DNA of 64,000 bases from Dasypus novemcinctus (lineage: Eukaryota > Chordata > Mammalia > Cingulata > Dasypodidae), in NCBI RefSeq assembly GCF_030445035.2, contig NC_080694.1:68959147-69023146 (forward strand), read 5' to 3'. Below, in pieces: positions 1-11,375 of this stretch (position 1 is the first letter of the stretch; the number at the start of each line of letters is the position of its first letter). Under the pieces are notes generated by a model. It ran no database searches, had not been told where the DNA came from, and saw only the letters and a list, made by a program, of their open reading frames with translations. The translations under genes and the position numbers were made by a program.

Positions 1-764
1 ACTGTTCCATAAAACATAGTTACTACTGTGAGGTGAGAGCCACATGTATTCAGGACCTTACGCCACCTTGCTGGTGACCTGATCCGCATGACAGCTTGAG
101 TGATAACTGCATATGAGATAAGAATCAGTGATAGAGGTACTAGGAGAAAAATGACTCCAAGTGCAGAGACGACAATCTCAACCATTTTTGAATAGACACA
201 AGCCATCTTGACCAAGGCTGGCATCTCACAGAAAAAATTATCTACCTCCCTGTGTCCACACCTTGGCAACTTCAAAGTCAAGGAACAAAGGATTAGGGCA
301 CTGCCAAGACCGCCCGACCAGGCGGACAGCACCATCTTCTGGCAGAGCTGGGGATGCATTATTACTGTGTACTGAAGAGGCTGGCAGACAGCTGCGTAGC
401 GGTCATAGGCCATCACCGCCAAGAGAAGACACTCTGTGGCTCCCAGGTCAAGGGCAAAGAAAAACTGGAGCACACACCCTCCATAGGTAATAGACTTTTT
501 TGGACCCCAGAGGTTTACGAGCATCTGCGGGATAATGCTGGTTGTATAACAGAGGTCCACAAAAGAGAGATTGGATAAGAAGAAATACATGGGGGTACGC
601 AGGTGGGTGTCCAGGTGAGATACGAGAATGATGGTTGTGTTTCCTATCAGAGTCCCAATATAGAAGAAGAAAACAACCACAGAGATGACGAGCTCTAATT
701 GGGGTCGATCTGAAAACCCCAGGAGGATGAAGTCTGTTTCAGAACTTCCATTGCCTGTTTCCAT
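1..764 (-). CDS. Olfactory receptor, family 2-like (partial; runs off the window start)
   Basis: This is a seven-transmembrane G-protein-coupled odorant receptor. The start ATG is at 764 and the frame stays open down to base 1, giving residues 1-254 with no stop. I compared it base by base with the complete copy at 21759-22703. There are about 11 substitutions and no indels over 764 bp, and roughly 4 change the protein (I/V twice, R/H and R/C). The hallmark motifs are present: N-glycosylation site NGS near the N-terminus, PMYFFLSNLS, and MAYDRYAAVC with an intact DRY arginine at residue 122 (CGC at 401-399). KxLNTCGSH is also visible. The closest human relatives by eye are OR2W/OR2G-type receptors; I would not name an orthologue. 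The C-terminal 60 residues lie outside the window, so whether it is intact is unknown. OR coding regions normally sit in one exon, as here. Confidence 0.93.
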   Translation of the reverse strand, partial: METGNGSSETDFILLGFSDRPQLELVISVVVFFFYIGTLIGNTTIILVSHLDTHLRTPMYFFLSNLSFVDLCYTTSIIPQMLVNLWGPKKSITYGGCVLQFFFALDLGATECLLLAVMAYDRYAAVCQPLQYTVIMHPQLCQKMVLSAWSGGLGSALILCSLTLKLPRCGHREVDNFFCEMPALVKMACVYSKMVEIVVSALGVIFLLVPLSLILISYAVITQAVMRIRSPARWRKVLNTCGSHLTVVTMFYGT

Positions 765-2169
765 TGCTTCTCATGAAAGGCTAGATTATACTATGGTAAA
801 CAGAAATGGTGTCAGCCTGAGGCAGAACTGTAAAATCTCTGAAGTTTGTCATGGGTGTCTAAACCTCGGTGACTTCCGTGCTTTCTCCCATTGGGGGTAT
901 CACTCTTTTTCTCAAGTATTCAGTGTCCATAGCTCCTTCATATCTAATCATATCCAAAGTGGTTCTAAAAATAACATTATAAATGCAATCAGACTAAATT
1001 GTAAAACAGTGAAAAGACTTAATATGCATGGTTCTATGTATTTTGCTTAAGTAATAAAGACATGAAACCAATGATCTAGTTTTAAGGTTGGGATGTATTT
1101 GGAGGAGTTGTTCCTCCTAGACACTATGATATTAGCATCACTAGACCCTGATTAGTGATAACGTTACCCTTATGAGAGGGAGCTGGAGGTAAATTTTAAA
1201 ACATACATATTCTTGGGATTAGCTCTATTATTTGGTAGCAAAACCACTTTGCATGCTCACTTTCCCATGTCTGCCTGCAGTCATGGTAACTGTAATCACA
1301 GTTAAGCTCACCAGCCCCCTCCCCTCCCCTTCCTCCTCCTCCTCCCTGGGTGGCACTGCTCTTCCTGCATCAGGCTTGGTGTTTCCTAGGATACTGCCTT
1401 TCTCCTGCATGTTTTATGCCAGGAACTAATCAGCTCTCTTATTATTAGCCTTTGTTTACATGTACAGAGGTCATGTGCTGGTTTGGATATTTTTAATGAC
1501 TACTGTTTGCCTCACCATCTCAACGGCCTCATCAACTTGATGCAGTTACACCTTAAACTAATTCTAGAATCATTTGTTCACATAGCAACAGTGCTGTCAG
1601 CTCCTACCTGCTTGGCCACTTGGCACAATTAGCAAGGCAGCCAGTTCAAGCAAAAGGCAGTTTATGAAACAATCAGCGAGTTGAATTTCCCCATGGAATG
1701 TACACAAACACATGTGTGGATGTTCTGGTAGCTTTGGAACTGTATAGGTAAAGCCATCACCTCACTTAGACTTTCAAATAATACTGATAAGGGATAAAAA
1801 GTAAATCAATCTTACTATTATTTCTGATATTGTAGCATACCATCCAATAGATGGAATGGTTAATGACTGAATGAGTTTTTAATTTTTTCAATTCAGATAA
1901 TTCCTGATTACATTGTATTTATATATTCTCTTTGGTGTTAAAGAAAATAACTTGATTTTCTGAAGTTATAGTAAAGTGAAGATAAACTGTAGTATATTGT
2001 TGTTGTAAGGATTTTAAGTAAACATTTTATATTATAATTATAAAGAAGGGTCTGTTTTTACTGGTAGTGTGAGATAGAGACGTGGTTTTATCAATACAAA
2101 AATGCAAATTTAATTGTGTCCACTTTTTATGTAGTAGGATTTCAGTTAAGTCAAATGTTGCTCTTTTTG

Positions 2170-2345
2170 TCCAGAATGCCTAGGATCAAATCCCAGAGTC
2201 ACCGCTTAGAAGCTCTGCTTCCTAGGGCAGTTAATTAACCTGTTTGTACCCAAGCCCTTTATGTGTAAAGTGAAGATAATAAGAGTCCCTCCTTCCGAGG
2301 GAGGTTGTGAAGAGCAGTGTTTGTGAAAGCACTAGGAATTGTTCT
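2170..2345 (+). repeat. MIR-like ancient SINE relic
   Basis: The order of the MIR core is recognisable: an AGAGTCAC stretch, a gggcagttaattaacctg segment, and the gtgaagataataagagt and gttgtgaagag segments. It is badly decayed. The orthologous relic is in the second duplication copy at about 24120-24285, so it predates the duplication. Confidence 0.6.
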
Positions 2346-4077
2346 TGGTTCCTGCAAAATTCTAAAAATTATAAACTGTATCCATCTACCAGCAAAACAT
2401 TGTTAGTCTGTTTACCCTTATTCCCTTCATTTTTCACACTATGATTTTACCATGATGGCTTAGACCTAAATAGAGGTTTTCTTCCCCTCTTAATTTTGAG
2501 TAATTAAAAAAAAAGCACAAGCGAATGTACCCCCAAATCCATACTAACACAATGCACTCATTGAATTGATAAACCTCACTGGTGGAGATGCCTTTATCTT
2601 CCCAGAGGCCTTGATTAAAAAGTGCACTTGACTTTTTCTGATCATTATTTTTGGAATAATGTTGGGAATTAAAAGGCCATACAATTTTAGGGTTGAAATG
2701 GACCTCAAAAGCCACAAATCCAGCCTTCCACCTTGCATAGGAAATCACTCCGCAGAATATCCACACAACTTGTATTTACATAACTTCAGAGACAGAAAAT
2801 CCATCATACCTGAAGCAATCTCTTTCCTTTAATCGGTGCCTTTTACTTACTTTTTATATTAAGCTCAAGGATGGTCCTTGTGACACCAGGTACAGCTTCC
2901 TTTTCTTTACTCTGGAAATAACAGAGTAAATTTATTTTATATGGCTTCACTAAAAATGTTTTATTATAGAATAAAACATGACTGAAAACAAAACCCAAAA
3001 ATGAAAGTACAGCTTAATGAGTTTAGGTGAATATTCTTGCAAGTACCTCGCCTGCAGCCTCCTGGTCTCCATCTCAGTCCAAGCTTTTCTGCCCTCAAAG
3101 TCTCCAGCACCAGAGTTTTCTATCACTCACCTCCCTGCAGTTTTCAAGTTTAATTACCTACATGTGGATCCCTACCACATTGTTCAGTTTGGCTTATGAA
3201 AAATTTTGATTTGTCTTTCAAGTCTCTTTTAATATTATAATCTCTTAACAAACATACTCTTAGAATTCCCTTCCTGGATTCTGTAGAGTGCTGATAACTG
3301 TCCCAACACTCATGATCTTTATTTCCATTCTTTCTGGTTGATATATTTTGGACACACCATGTGTATCAAACTCCTTCAAGTAGTAAGATAGAAATGAACA
3401 CAAGATTCCAGGTGTGCTCCATTACTGAAAAAAATTAGTGAACGTCTAAAATCTGTGCACATTTTCTGATACATGTGTTAGCCATTTTTAGCAGTGAAAC
3501 ATATAACTGGTTCAATTTTAGCTTTACATCACAAAAGGCCCCTGATATTTTTTATTAGAAATGTTGCCAAGGAATTATTCTCTATGTGAATTACTATTGC
3601 AAACCCAAATACAGGACTTTTCATTTATACTTTTAAAACATTTTTTTTCCATAGAGATTTGTTCTTAAATTTTAGATATTATTAATATTTTAATATAAAA
3701 TGTATGTGAAATAAAAATGAAATTTAGAGCAGTGGAGTTGAAGATATAGAAAGTTAAAAAAGGCATGTTACCTTTTAATTGAAACTCATTTATTCACTTT
3801 CATGGCATGGACTTCAGTTCCCAATAATATAGCATATTTTTGCATTTTATTTTCCTCAGCAAAATTTAATACAGATGAACCTAAACATATTTAAAACTAA
3901 TTTGAATGTACATAATGGTAATAAGAGAAAATTAGGAACATTAAATATCACTGCTATATAGAATTTTGTAAAAGATAAAATTATCTAAAATTGATCTCTT
4001 ACTCATTATAAATAAGGGGTATACTGCTTTAGCTATACAATGTCTAAGCAGAAAAAAGACAATATAAAAATAGTTAA

Positions 4078-4255
4078 GACCCCAGACTCTGGATTCAGGC
4101 CACCTGTGATTTTATTACAGCCACTTCCTCATTGCATGAACTTGGGAAGCTAAGTAGCTTCTTTCATTCTCAGTTTCCTCATCTGTAAAATCCTTATTCC
4201 AGTAGCATCTGCTTCATAGTACTGTTGTGAATATTAAACATAAAATATTTAGTAT
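4078..4255 (+). repeat. MIR-like ancient SINE relic
   Basis: The segments ctggattcaggccacctg, ccacttcctcattgcatga, ctcagtttcctcatctgtaa and actgttgtgaatattaa appear in MIR order. The same element is at about 26005-26170 in the other duplication copy. Confidence 0.75.
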
Positions 4256-5586
4256 GATTCTTGACACACTGAGTGCATGCAGGAACTTCAAAATCCATTG
4301 ATTGTTCTGGTTGAAATTTAATATAATCTTTACTCCAGAGAGGGTATTAAATATTAATATTTATTTATGTCTCACATACCTTTCAGGTTTTCCTTTTCAT
4401 GTTAGACCGAGGTCTAGCCTATCTATGATCTGACTTCTACCCCGTCTTCTGTTGGTGATAGCATAGAACACTTACCAGTAGCCAAAAAGATGAGACTATG
4501 TTTACAATTTCATGAGAGAAGAAATCACAGCTGTCATGCTCTCATGTAGTCCAAATGTACCCTTTTCCTCATCATGAAGGTCCTTCATTTCTTTGATAAG
4601 TCAGAAAAAAATTTTGTTGGGCACATTGCTAAGTCTGACAAATTGGATTACCACCAGTTTCTTATACTGATACCATAGGCACAATCACATTTAAACACAA
4701 CCCCTGAACAAATACTTAATAGAAGCCAATACTTAACATGGTTATTGAAGAAAAACTAGGTGTAGGACCGGCGGAGGAGTTGATGGATTAGGGTTTGTTA
4801 AAGTATTTTTGATGGGTATTTTTCACCCTTTAGTGTAAATTCTTACTAGACATGTCTACAGGTTGATTTCCCTACTTAAACGCGGAGAGCACCACTTTGG
4901 TCATCGTGCTCTCTGAGAATCATTAATATGTACAGGGAGGCATTTATGTACAACTCTAAAAGCTAACTGTGTTGAGGTTGACTTAGACCTTGGGGACTGG
5001 TGCCCCAAAGGTGATTAGCAAACCCATGGCTACGGACAGGAGCATATCCAAATCGCAGCTTTAAGACACTTTCCCTTAAGACATTGGGATTCATCTTTTC
5101 CTTTTAGATTTTTTAAAATCAGATTTTTGTTGAAAATTAATCTCAGACCTGATTTAATTACTCATGTATTAAAGTTACTGAAAATTGAAGAATTTAATTA
5201 AACCTTATCTATGGAAACTAACACGTTCAATTGAAATTTGTTTTATTCAACAGGTTAGATATCAATGAAACTGGAGAAACATTAGGTGTTGTATCTACAG
5301 TGCAAAACCAATGGAGTAAAAAAAAATTATGGCCCTTCGGGGTATGCAAAATAATAACTAATGAGGTTGAATATGGTTTCATATTAATACTGACATATCT
5401 AATGCCCCATCTTTTTAAAACCTACAAACAGATCTGCCAAGTTTTCTATTGCATTTTTTTCTCTTTTTCTTATTTATTTAGAGGAGATCTTCATGCTTGC
5501 TTTTAATTCTCTTTTGGCTATGTGCCTTGCAAATACTTTCTTTCAGTTTGTTGCTTGGGTTTTTACTTTAAAAAATGTATCTCTCT

Positions 5587-5768
5587 CGGGAAGCAGATGT
5601 GGCTCAAGTCATTGAGTCCCTGCCTACCACATGGGAGGTCCTGGGTTTGGTTCCTTGTACCCCCTGAAGAGAAGATGAGCTGACACTGAAGCACACACAG
5701 TAAAATGGACAGAGAGAGCAGACAGTGAGCACAGACAACGGTGGGGAAGGGGGGAATAAATAAATTAT
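5587..5768 (+). mobile_element. DAS-like tRNA-derived SINE with 16-bp target-site duplication
   Basis: The tRNA-like head (gggaagcagatgtggctcaa, then a ggtcctgggtttggttcc B-box region) is followed by a short body and an aataaataaattata tail. Perfect 16-bp direct repeats AAAAATGTATCTCTCT flank it at 5571-5586 and 5769-5784. These are a target-site duplication typical of L1-mediated insertion. Confidence 0.85.
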
Positions 5769-5784
5769 AAAAATGTATCTCTCT

Positions 5785-5862
5785 GGGAACGGATATAGCT
5801 CAAGTGGTTGAGCACTTGCTTCTTATATATGAGGTCCTGGGTTCAATCCCCCATACCTCCTA
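5785..5862 (+). mobile_element. Short tRNA-head SINE fragment
   Basis: A tRNA-like stretch has an A-box region (atagctcaagtggttgagc) and a B-box (gaggtcctgggttcaatccc). It begins directly after the right target-site duplication of the preceding SINE, so the younger SINE landed exactly at its 5' border. It has little body and an AT-rich end. Confidence 0.65.
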
Positions 5863-5989
5863 AAAATTTTATATTTATATAAATATATTAAAATGTATAT
5901 ACATACAATAAAAATGTACCTCTTGATGGTCAGAAGTTCTCAATTTTAATGTAGAAGAATATATTAATCTTTTCCTTACTGTCTTAAGA

Positions 5990-6385
5990 AATCCTTCTCA
6001 AACTTGTAACATTGATAAAAGATAGGGGTTGCCAGGGGTTCAGAAGGGAGAAGGGGTGAATGGGTGGAAGAGGGCATATTTGGGGTGGGGAGATTCTTCG
6101 GTTTAATATTGCAATGATGGATGCATGACATTATGCATTTGTCAAGGCCTATGGAACTGTACAGTGCAACATGTAAACCACAATGTAAACTCCAGACCAT
6201 GGTTAGCAGCGATGTCAGTTTTGGTTCCTCAGCTGTAACAAATGTGCCGCACTAAGCTAAGATGTCAGCAATAGGAAACTATGGGAGGATGTGTATGTTT
6301 GGGTTATAGAGGAATTCTCTATCCTTTCAGTGTAATTTTTCTGTAAATGTAAATTTAAAACTTCTCTAAAAATAAAGTTAAATAA
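5990..6385 (+). mobile_element. LINE-1 3' end (old)
   Basis: The sequence resembles mammalian L1M-type 3' ends. It has a purine-rich G/A block, an aatgtgccgcactaagctaag segment and a ctgtaaatgtaaatttaaaac segment, and it ends in AAATAAAGTTAAATAAAG. No coding remains. I did not assign a subfamily. Confidence 0.6.
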
Positions 6386-6689
6386 AGGAGAAATCCTTCC
6401 CTATCCCAAGGTCAGAAAGATATTCACCTATAGTTTTCCTTAAAAGTCTTAAATTTATATATCCTTAATCAACTGAGTTAATTTATGTGTGTGTGGTGGA
6501 TGATATGGATACAAATGTTTTTTAAATGGGTAACAAAATTCCAGCATAATTTAGTGAAATAATTTTTCTTCTCCAGTGATACCTCTTTCTTATGTCAATG
6601 TCCTGAGTATGTGTTTGTCTGTGTGTGAGTGTGAGCATGTGTTCTTGATGAATTTATTCCTATACCAGTTTCATCTTTATCAATTATTA

Positions 6690-7583
6690 CATATTTATGA
6701 TGAGTCCTGATAACAGGCGGAACAGGATTCTCAATATTTTGCTTTAGAAGCATCTTGGCCATTCTTAACTGTTTGCTATTCCATTGCATTTTAGAAGTAC
6801 CTTGCAAGATCTACAAAAAGAAGTCAATGTATATTTTTTGAAGTTGGATTAACTCCATAGATCAATTTAGAGAGAACTGATATTTTTATCACTTTAAATA
6901 TTCCTGCCTTTTTACACGATCTATTATTTCATTTGTTGAGGTCATCGTTAATATCTTTTAGTGAAATTTTACTATTTTCTATATGAAGACCTTGCACATT
7001 TCTTTAAAGACTTGTTCCTGAGGTACAGTTTTGTTGCTGTTATAAATCTTTTTTCTTCTTAAAATAGGGATTTGCATTCTCTAATTGTTACTGGTGTATA
7101 GAAATGCAATAGACTTGAACCATCTTGCTAAACTCTTTTTTCATTTCTAATAACTTGTCTGTAGATTCTTTTGGGCTTCCTACATATGTGATCATATAGA
7201 CTCTGAACTATGTTACTTTTATTTTTTCCTTTTCAGTTTCTATGGCTTCAGTTTCATTTCCTTACTGATTGTTCTTGGCTTGGAAATCTTGCACACTGTT
7301 GAATATAAGTTATCATATAGGACATTTGCTTCTAACATTTTCCTATTTAGGATCATATTTACTGTAGATTTTAAAAAATGTGTATCTTTAATAGGTTAAA
7401 GGTAGTCTCTCCTATTTCTAGTTTGAGATAAAAAAAAATCATCTTTGCATTCCCGAGATCAACATAACTTAGTCGTAGTGGATTATCATTTTCATGCAAT
7501 GCTGTGCTTGGTTTGCTAGTCTCTTGTTTGGGATTCTCTCTCTCTCTCATCTATCTGTCACCTATCTACATCTATCTATCTAC

Positions 7584-7638
<55 letters not shown>

Positions 7639-7900
7639 ATCTATCTTGCTAGCTATCTAATCTATATATTATCTATCTATCATCCTCTAATCTATCATCT
7701 ATCATCTTCGTAGTCATGGTTGTTATCAGCATCATCATCCTTACCTATCCTTTGTCAAAAATTTTTAAATTTCCTTCCTCATACAATTCTTCTCAGGTTA
7801 TAACAAAGTTGTATTGGTCTCCTTGAAGGAACTGAGATTTATTTTCTCTTTTCTAATCATTGTGAGATTTTGAATGGCAGTAGATTTCTATGCTTTTGTG
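6690..7900 (-). mobile_element. Degraded LINE-1 ORF2 fragment (interrupted by microsatellite)
   Basis: Reverse-strand translation gives scattered L1 ORF2 pieces, and the text has the usual antisense-L1 landmarks (tagatcaatttagagagaactga; tctttaaatattcctgcc). It carries many stops. The tetranucleotide repeat at 7536-7712 interrupts it. The boundaries are approximate. Confidence 0.6.
7536..7712. repeat. (ATCT)n microsatellite, compound and imperfect
   Basis: A run of ATCT/CTAT repeats with a near-perfect core at about 7580-7640 is flanked by imperfect units (TCATC, TAATCTAT). The apparent 69-residue reading frame here is only the translated repeat and is not a gene. Confidence 0.97.
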
Positions 7901-7909
7901 AAAATCTAG

Positions 7910-8310
7910 TGTATACCCAAAGAAATGGAAAATGGAAGCTCAAACAGATACTTGTACACCAATGTTTCTTGCAGCATTATTCGCCATAGTCAAAAGATGG
8001 AAACAACCAAAATGGAGCATGTACACACAATGGAAATTATTTGGCCATTAAGAAGGAATGAAGCTCTGAAATGTGCTGGAACATGGATAAACCTTGAAAA
8101 TGGTATGCTGAGCAAAATAACCAATGCATATAAAGACAAATACAGTAGGATTTCACTTACGTGAAATATCTACAAATAGCAAATTCATAGAGAGAGAAAG
8201 TAGATTAGAGGTTACAAGGGAATGGAGGGAGGGGAAAGGGAAACTTGCTTGTGGGCATAGAGTGTAAATTTTGAAAATTTAAAAATAATAAACAAGTACT
8301 TTAAACAGAT
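7910..8310 (+). mobile_element. LINE-1 ORF2 C-terminus and 3' UTR
   Basis: The + strand encodes an 80-residue relic of the extreme C-terminus of L1 ORF2p, recognisable from YLYTNVSCSIIRHSQKMETT through TWINLENGMLSKI to KDKYSRISLT. It is followed by a 3' UTR-like purine-rich segment and an AATAATAAA end. Old and 5'-truncated. Confidence 0.85.
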
Positions 8311-8795
8311 ATGGGAGACTTGAAAAGCAAAGGAAACCCTGCAGTTGTTGGCACTGTAGCTGTAGGAACCCGCTGACGTCCCCAGGGTGGGCCCCTAAGC
8401 AGGGCTCTCCTCGGGGAGGGCTGGGGGCTCGGGAGCACTGCGGAGTGGGCCCTACCAGGTGACGCCGGCGACTCTGAAGAGGCTTATGAGGTCGGCTTTA
8501 GGATCACCAGATCAGCACAGAAAGTTGGAGAGTGAAGTGCTCTGGGGTAAATGCCAACACTGGGCAATCAATGCTCACGGGGCAATAAGCAAAGATACAC
8601 AAGCAAGTCCCGTCTTGCCTTCTCCTGTCGTCGAATACCCCTTTACAACCCTCACGGATGGAACCGAGCTGGAAGCCGTCTTCCAAGAAACCCAACTTTT
8701 AGATGATGAAACCAGAAGCTGAGAGCAGACTGTAGGAGGGCTGGGCTAGTGCTGAAAGTTAAGTACCCAGCAGGGTCTGCGTCTTTGCTCAGTCA
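8311..8795. other. GC-rich unassigned segment
   Basis: This island of higher GC and non-repeat appearance sits between two AT-rich L1 fragments. It contains an 87-codon open frame on + (8459-8722) that I do not recognise, with no family motif, splice context or poly-A tail. It could be an old retrocopy, a CpG-rich repeat relic or unique sequence. I do not call a gene. Confidence 0.3.
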
Positions 8796-8799
8796 TAGT

Positions 8800-9215
8800 T
8801 TACTGTCTACGTTGAGGTCTATGGTGTATTTCAAATTAGTTTTTGTGTATTATGTGAGGTAGAAATTGAGCTTCACTTTTTTCCATCTGGATATCCAACT
8901 ATTCTAGCACCATTTATTGAAAGTATTGTCTCTTCCTTTTCCAGTAATCTTGGCTTCTTTGTTGAAAATCACTTGGATTTATATGTGTGGGTCTATCTCT
9001 GGACTCTCAGCTTCTCTGCTGACCCATTTGTCCATGCACAGCCCAATAATGCACTGTCTTGACTACTGTAGATTTATGGTAAACCTGGGAATGAGATAAT
9101 GCGATTCCCACAAATCCATTCTTCTGTTTCAAGGCTGTTTTGAGTAGTCTAGGTATTGCACTTGCATATCAGTTTTAGAATCAGCTTGGTAGTTTCTTAA
9201 AAAAATTTTTGGTAC
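8800..9215 (-). mobile_element. Old LINE-1 ORF2 3' fragment
   Basis: Antisense L1 landmarks are visible: tagcaccatttattgaaa, ttcttcctttgttgaaaat-like text and gactactgtagatttatggt. All frames are broken. Confidence 0.7.
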
Positions 9216-10504
9216 ATTAATTTCCTATGGCTGCTGTAACAAATTACCACAAATCTAATGCCAAAATTTATTAACTTCCATTCCTGGAGCTCAGAAGTTC
9301 AGAATGCGTGTCTCTGGGCTACTTTGGAGGTGTCAGCCGGGATGCACTCCTTCCTGGAAGCTCTAGGTGAGTGCAGTGGATTAAAATAACGGAGGGCCTT
9401 CGCCTGGCTCGATGTCTCTGGGCGCCAGGTTCTGTCCTCAGGCTCCTTGGTGACCACCCACGACACCTGTTTGCGGGTAAATGCCCACTCCCCCTCCCTT
9501 CTCCATCCCCCTGGGGCTGTGCCCCTACAAAAGTCAACACAAGCTCCCCAATGCCCACACTGACAGATCCACCCTGCGTTATAAGGACGTCGCTCCGCCC
9601 TGCTTTGCAACCTTATGTTGCCTGCCTGCTTGAGCCAAGTTCCCGGTGCTTCCCCATGTGGCCTGAGGGGCGTTCTTCTCCTCTGGTTCTAGGACCTGTG
9701 AGCTTTAAATTTCACCAGGCAACCCCACGGCCTGCGAGGCGTGCTACTTCTCTCTTCTAGAACCTGAATTATACTTCTCACCGTACAATTCTGGTGTGGC
9801 TCGTCCTTGCCGCACTTGGCCTCCGCTTAAAGATCCTAACAGCACAAGGACAATCCTTTTTCTTTTTCCTTTTCCATTTCCTAGGGGCTCCACATTGCAT
9901 TTTCCCAGCAATGGCGGGGTGAATCTTCCTCCATGGCACCACTCTGACACTGAGTCCCAATCCCATCTTTTTTTGTTTTTCAAAGATTTATTTATTTCTC
10001 TAACCTTCCCCTCCCACCCCACCCGTCTGTTCTCTGTGTCTATTTGCTATGTCTTCTTTGTCTGCTTCTGTTTTGGTCAGCGGCATGTGAATCTGTGTTT
10101 CTTCTTGTTACATCATCTTGTGTCAGCTCTCCGTGTGTGTGGCGCCATTCCTGGGCAGGCTGCACTTTCTTTCACGCTGGGCGGCTCTCCTTATGGGGCG
10201 CACTCCTTGCGCATGGGGCTCCCCTACGCGGGGCACACCCCAGCATGGCACGGCACTCCTTGTGCGCATCAGCACTGCGCATGGGCCAGCTCCACACGGG
10301 TCAAGGAGGCCTGGGGTTTGAACTGTGGACCTCCCATGTGGTAGACGGTCGCCCTAACCACTGGGCCAAGTCCATCCCCCAATCCCATCTTTTAAGCATC
10401 TTGTGTGTACATTGCATTGGGCCACTCTGGTAACTCAGGATGGCATCCTTATCTTAAGGTTTTCTGATTAGCAACCTTAATTCTCCATTGCCAAGTAAAA
10501 TAAT
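9216..10504. mobile_element. Ancient LTR-like repeat, split by a SINE
   Basis: The left part begins tttcctatggctgctgtaac then aaattaccacaaat, followed by a C/T-rich middle ending near 9955. The right part (10394-10504) continues with a cttatcttaaggttttctgattagcaacc segment. This architecture is typical of a common mammalian LTR (MaLR-like), but I cannot assign the family. Reading frames of 60-130 codons across it have no homology I recognise. Confidence 0.5.
9972..10377 (-). mobile_element. DAS-SINE, near full length, 16-bp target-site duplication
   Basis: On the + strand it reads as reverse complement: T-rich/TTTATTTATTT tail, C-rich block, tctgttctctgtgtctattt, then the tRNA-like head ending in ccactgggccaagtcc. 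Perfect 16-bp direct repeats CCCAATCCCATCTTTT flank it at 9956-9971 and 10378-10393. Several long open frames over it (up to 182 codons) are SINE artefacts. Confidence 0.95.
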
Positions 10505-10705
10505 GTGGTGGTTTGAAGATGTGTGCGCCCCAGAAAGATGTGTTCTTAAATCTGGTCCATTCCTGTGGTTGTGAACCCATTGTGTGTAGGACCTTTGGAT
10601 CAGGCTACTTCAGTTAAGGTGTGGCCCACCTCAATCTGGATGGTCTTAATCGTATTACTAGAGTCCTTTATAATAATTTCAGATGAAGAGAGAAGAAGCC
10701 ACAGG
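10505..10705 (+). mobile_element. LTR-like (MaLR-type) fragment
   Basis: It starts tgtggtggtttgaagatgtg and contains cccattgtgtgtaggacctt, ttcagttaaggtgtggccc and agagaagaagccacaggaagc, in the order seen in MaLR LTRs. The 3' end is cut off by the following L1. Confidence 0.6.
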
Positions 10706-10709
10706 AAGC

Positions 10710-11375
10710 ATGTCAAAGTACTATATTTAAAATGTCCGTCTCCTAATAGGGAGGTGAGGATGGTCAACCACCACACCAGGGTACCGAGAGAGTCTACAGC
10801 TGCAAGCAGGAGAATCCCATCCATCAGCCATGTGGGATCTAAGCTGTGTCATGATTTAGAGGTGGAGTGGTTATCGCCATCCCAGCGTTCTCAGGATGGA
10901 GGAATAAAATATGGATCAGAGTGGACTTACTGGTATTCTACTATAGAATTATTGTGACTGTAGCAATGGAGCAATTATATCATTGATGTGGAGACAGAGG
11001 CTACGAGAGTTGCTGAGGGCAGGGAGAGGGAAAAAGGTGTGATGTTGGGACATTTTCAGGACTTGGAGTTGTCCTCAATGATATTGCAGGGACAGATGCT
11101 GTCCAGATGCTGGACATTATATAACCCGCCATAACCCACTAACTGGGAGAGAGTGTAAAGTACAACATAAACTATAATCCATGCTGTGTAGCAATGCTCC
11201 AAAATGTACTCATCAAATACAATGAATGTACCACATTAATGAAAGAAGATGTCGATGTGGGAGGAGTGGGGAGTGTGGGGAGTGGGATATATGGGAACCT
11301 CTTACATTTTTAATGTAACATTTTGTGTGATCTATGTATCTTTAAAACATAATAAAAAATGAAAAAAAAATAAAA
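10710..11375 (+). mobile_element. LINE-1 3' UTR, 5'-truncated, with poly-A
   Basis: This sequence recurs in the window at 28812-29650, 31256 onward, 33475-34264 and 63155-64000 (reverse strand) and at 57294-57654 (same strand). It ends ttttaatgtaacattttgtg, then an aataaaaaatgaaaaaaaaa tail. It is the 3' UTR of the L1 lineage active in this genome. The 130-codon open frame inside it is not a gene. Confidence 0.85.

Larger units (their letters stand above)
1..5335. repeat. Segmental duplication, left copy (OR gene plus upstream flank)
   Basis: This block aligns collinearly and in the same orientation with 21940-27255, at an offset of about 21.93 kb. The coding part differs by about 1.4%. The first few hundred bases upstream differ by 3-5%, and more distal flank by roughly 10% with small indels. 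Similarity stops near 5335, where the partner continues into an L1. Apart from the OR gene it holds no gene I can support. Two MIR-like SINE relics (about 2170-2345 and 4078-4255) and a TCC-rich run near 1325-1345 are shared with the other copy. The left end is beyond the window. Confidence 0.93.

Noticed and set aside
263-1050. Three + strand frames across the left OR gene
   Set aside because: Shadows of the minus-strand OR. The same frames recur opposite the right OR copy.
5561-5862. Possible tRNA gene in the SINE heads
   Set aside because: The heads keep A- and B-box resemblance but lack a clean cloverleaf and are attached to SINE bodies with target duplications.
7504-7713. 69-codon Ile/Tyr/Ser-rich frame
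   Set aside because: Translated ATCT microsatellite.
9796-10433. Overlapping 129-182-codon frames on the + strand
   Set aside because: They lie over a DAS-SINE and the same peptides (for example MARHSLCASALRMGQ-type) recur at every SINE copy.
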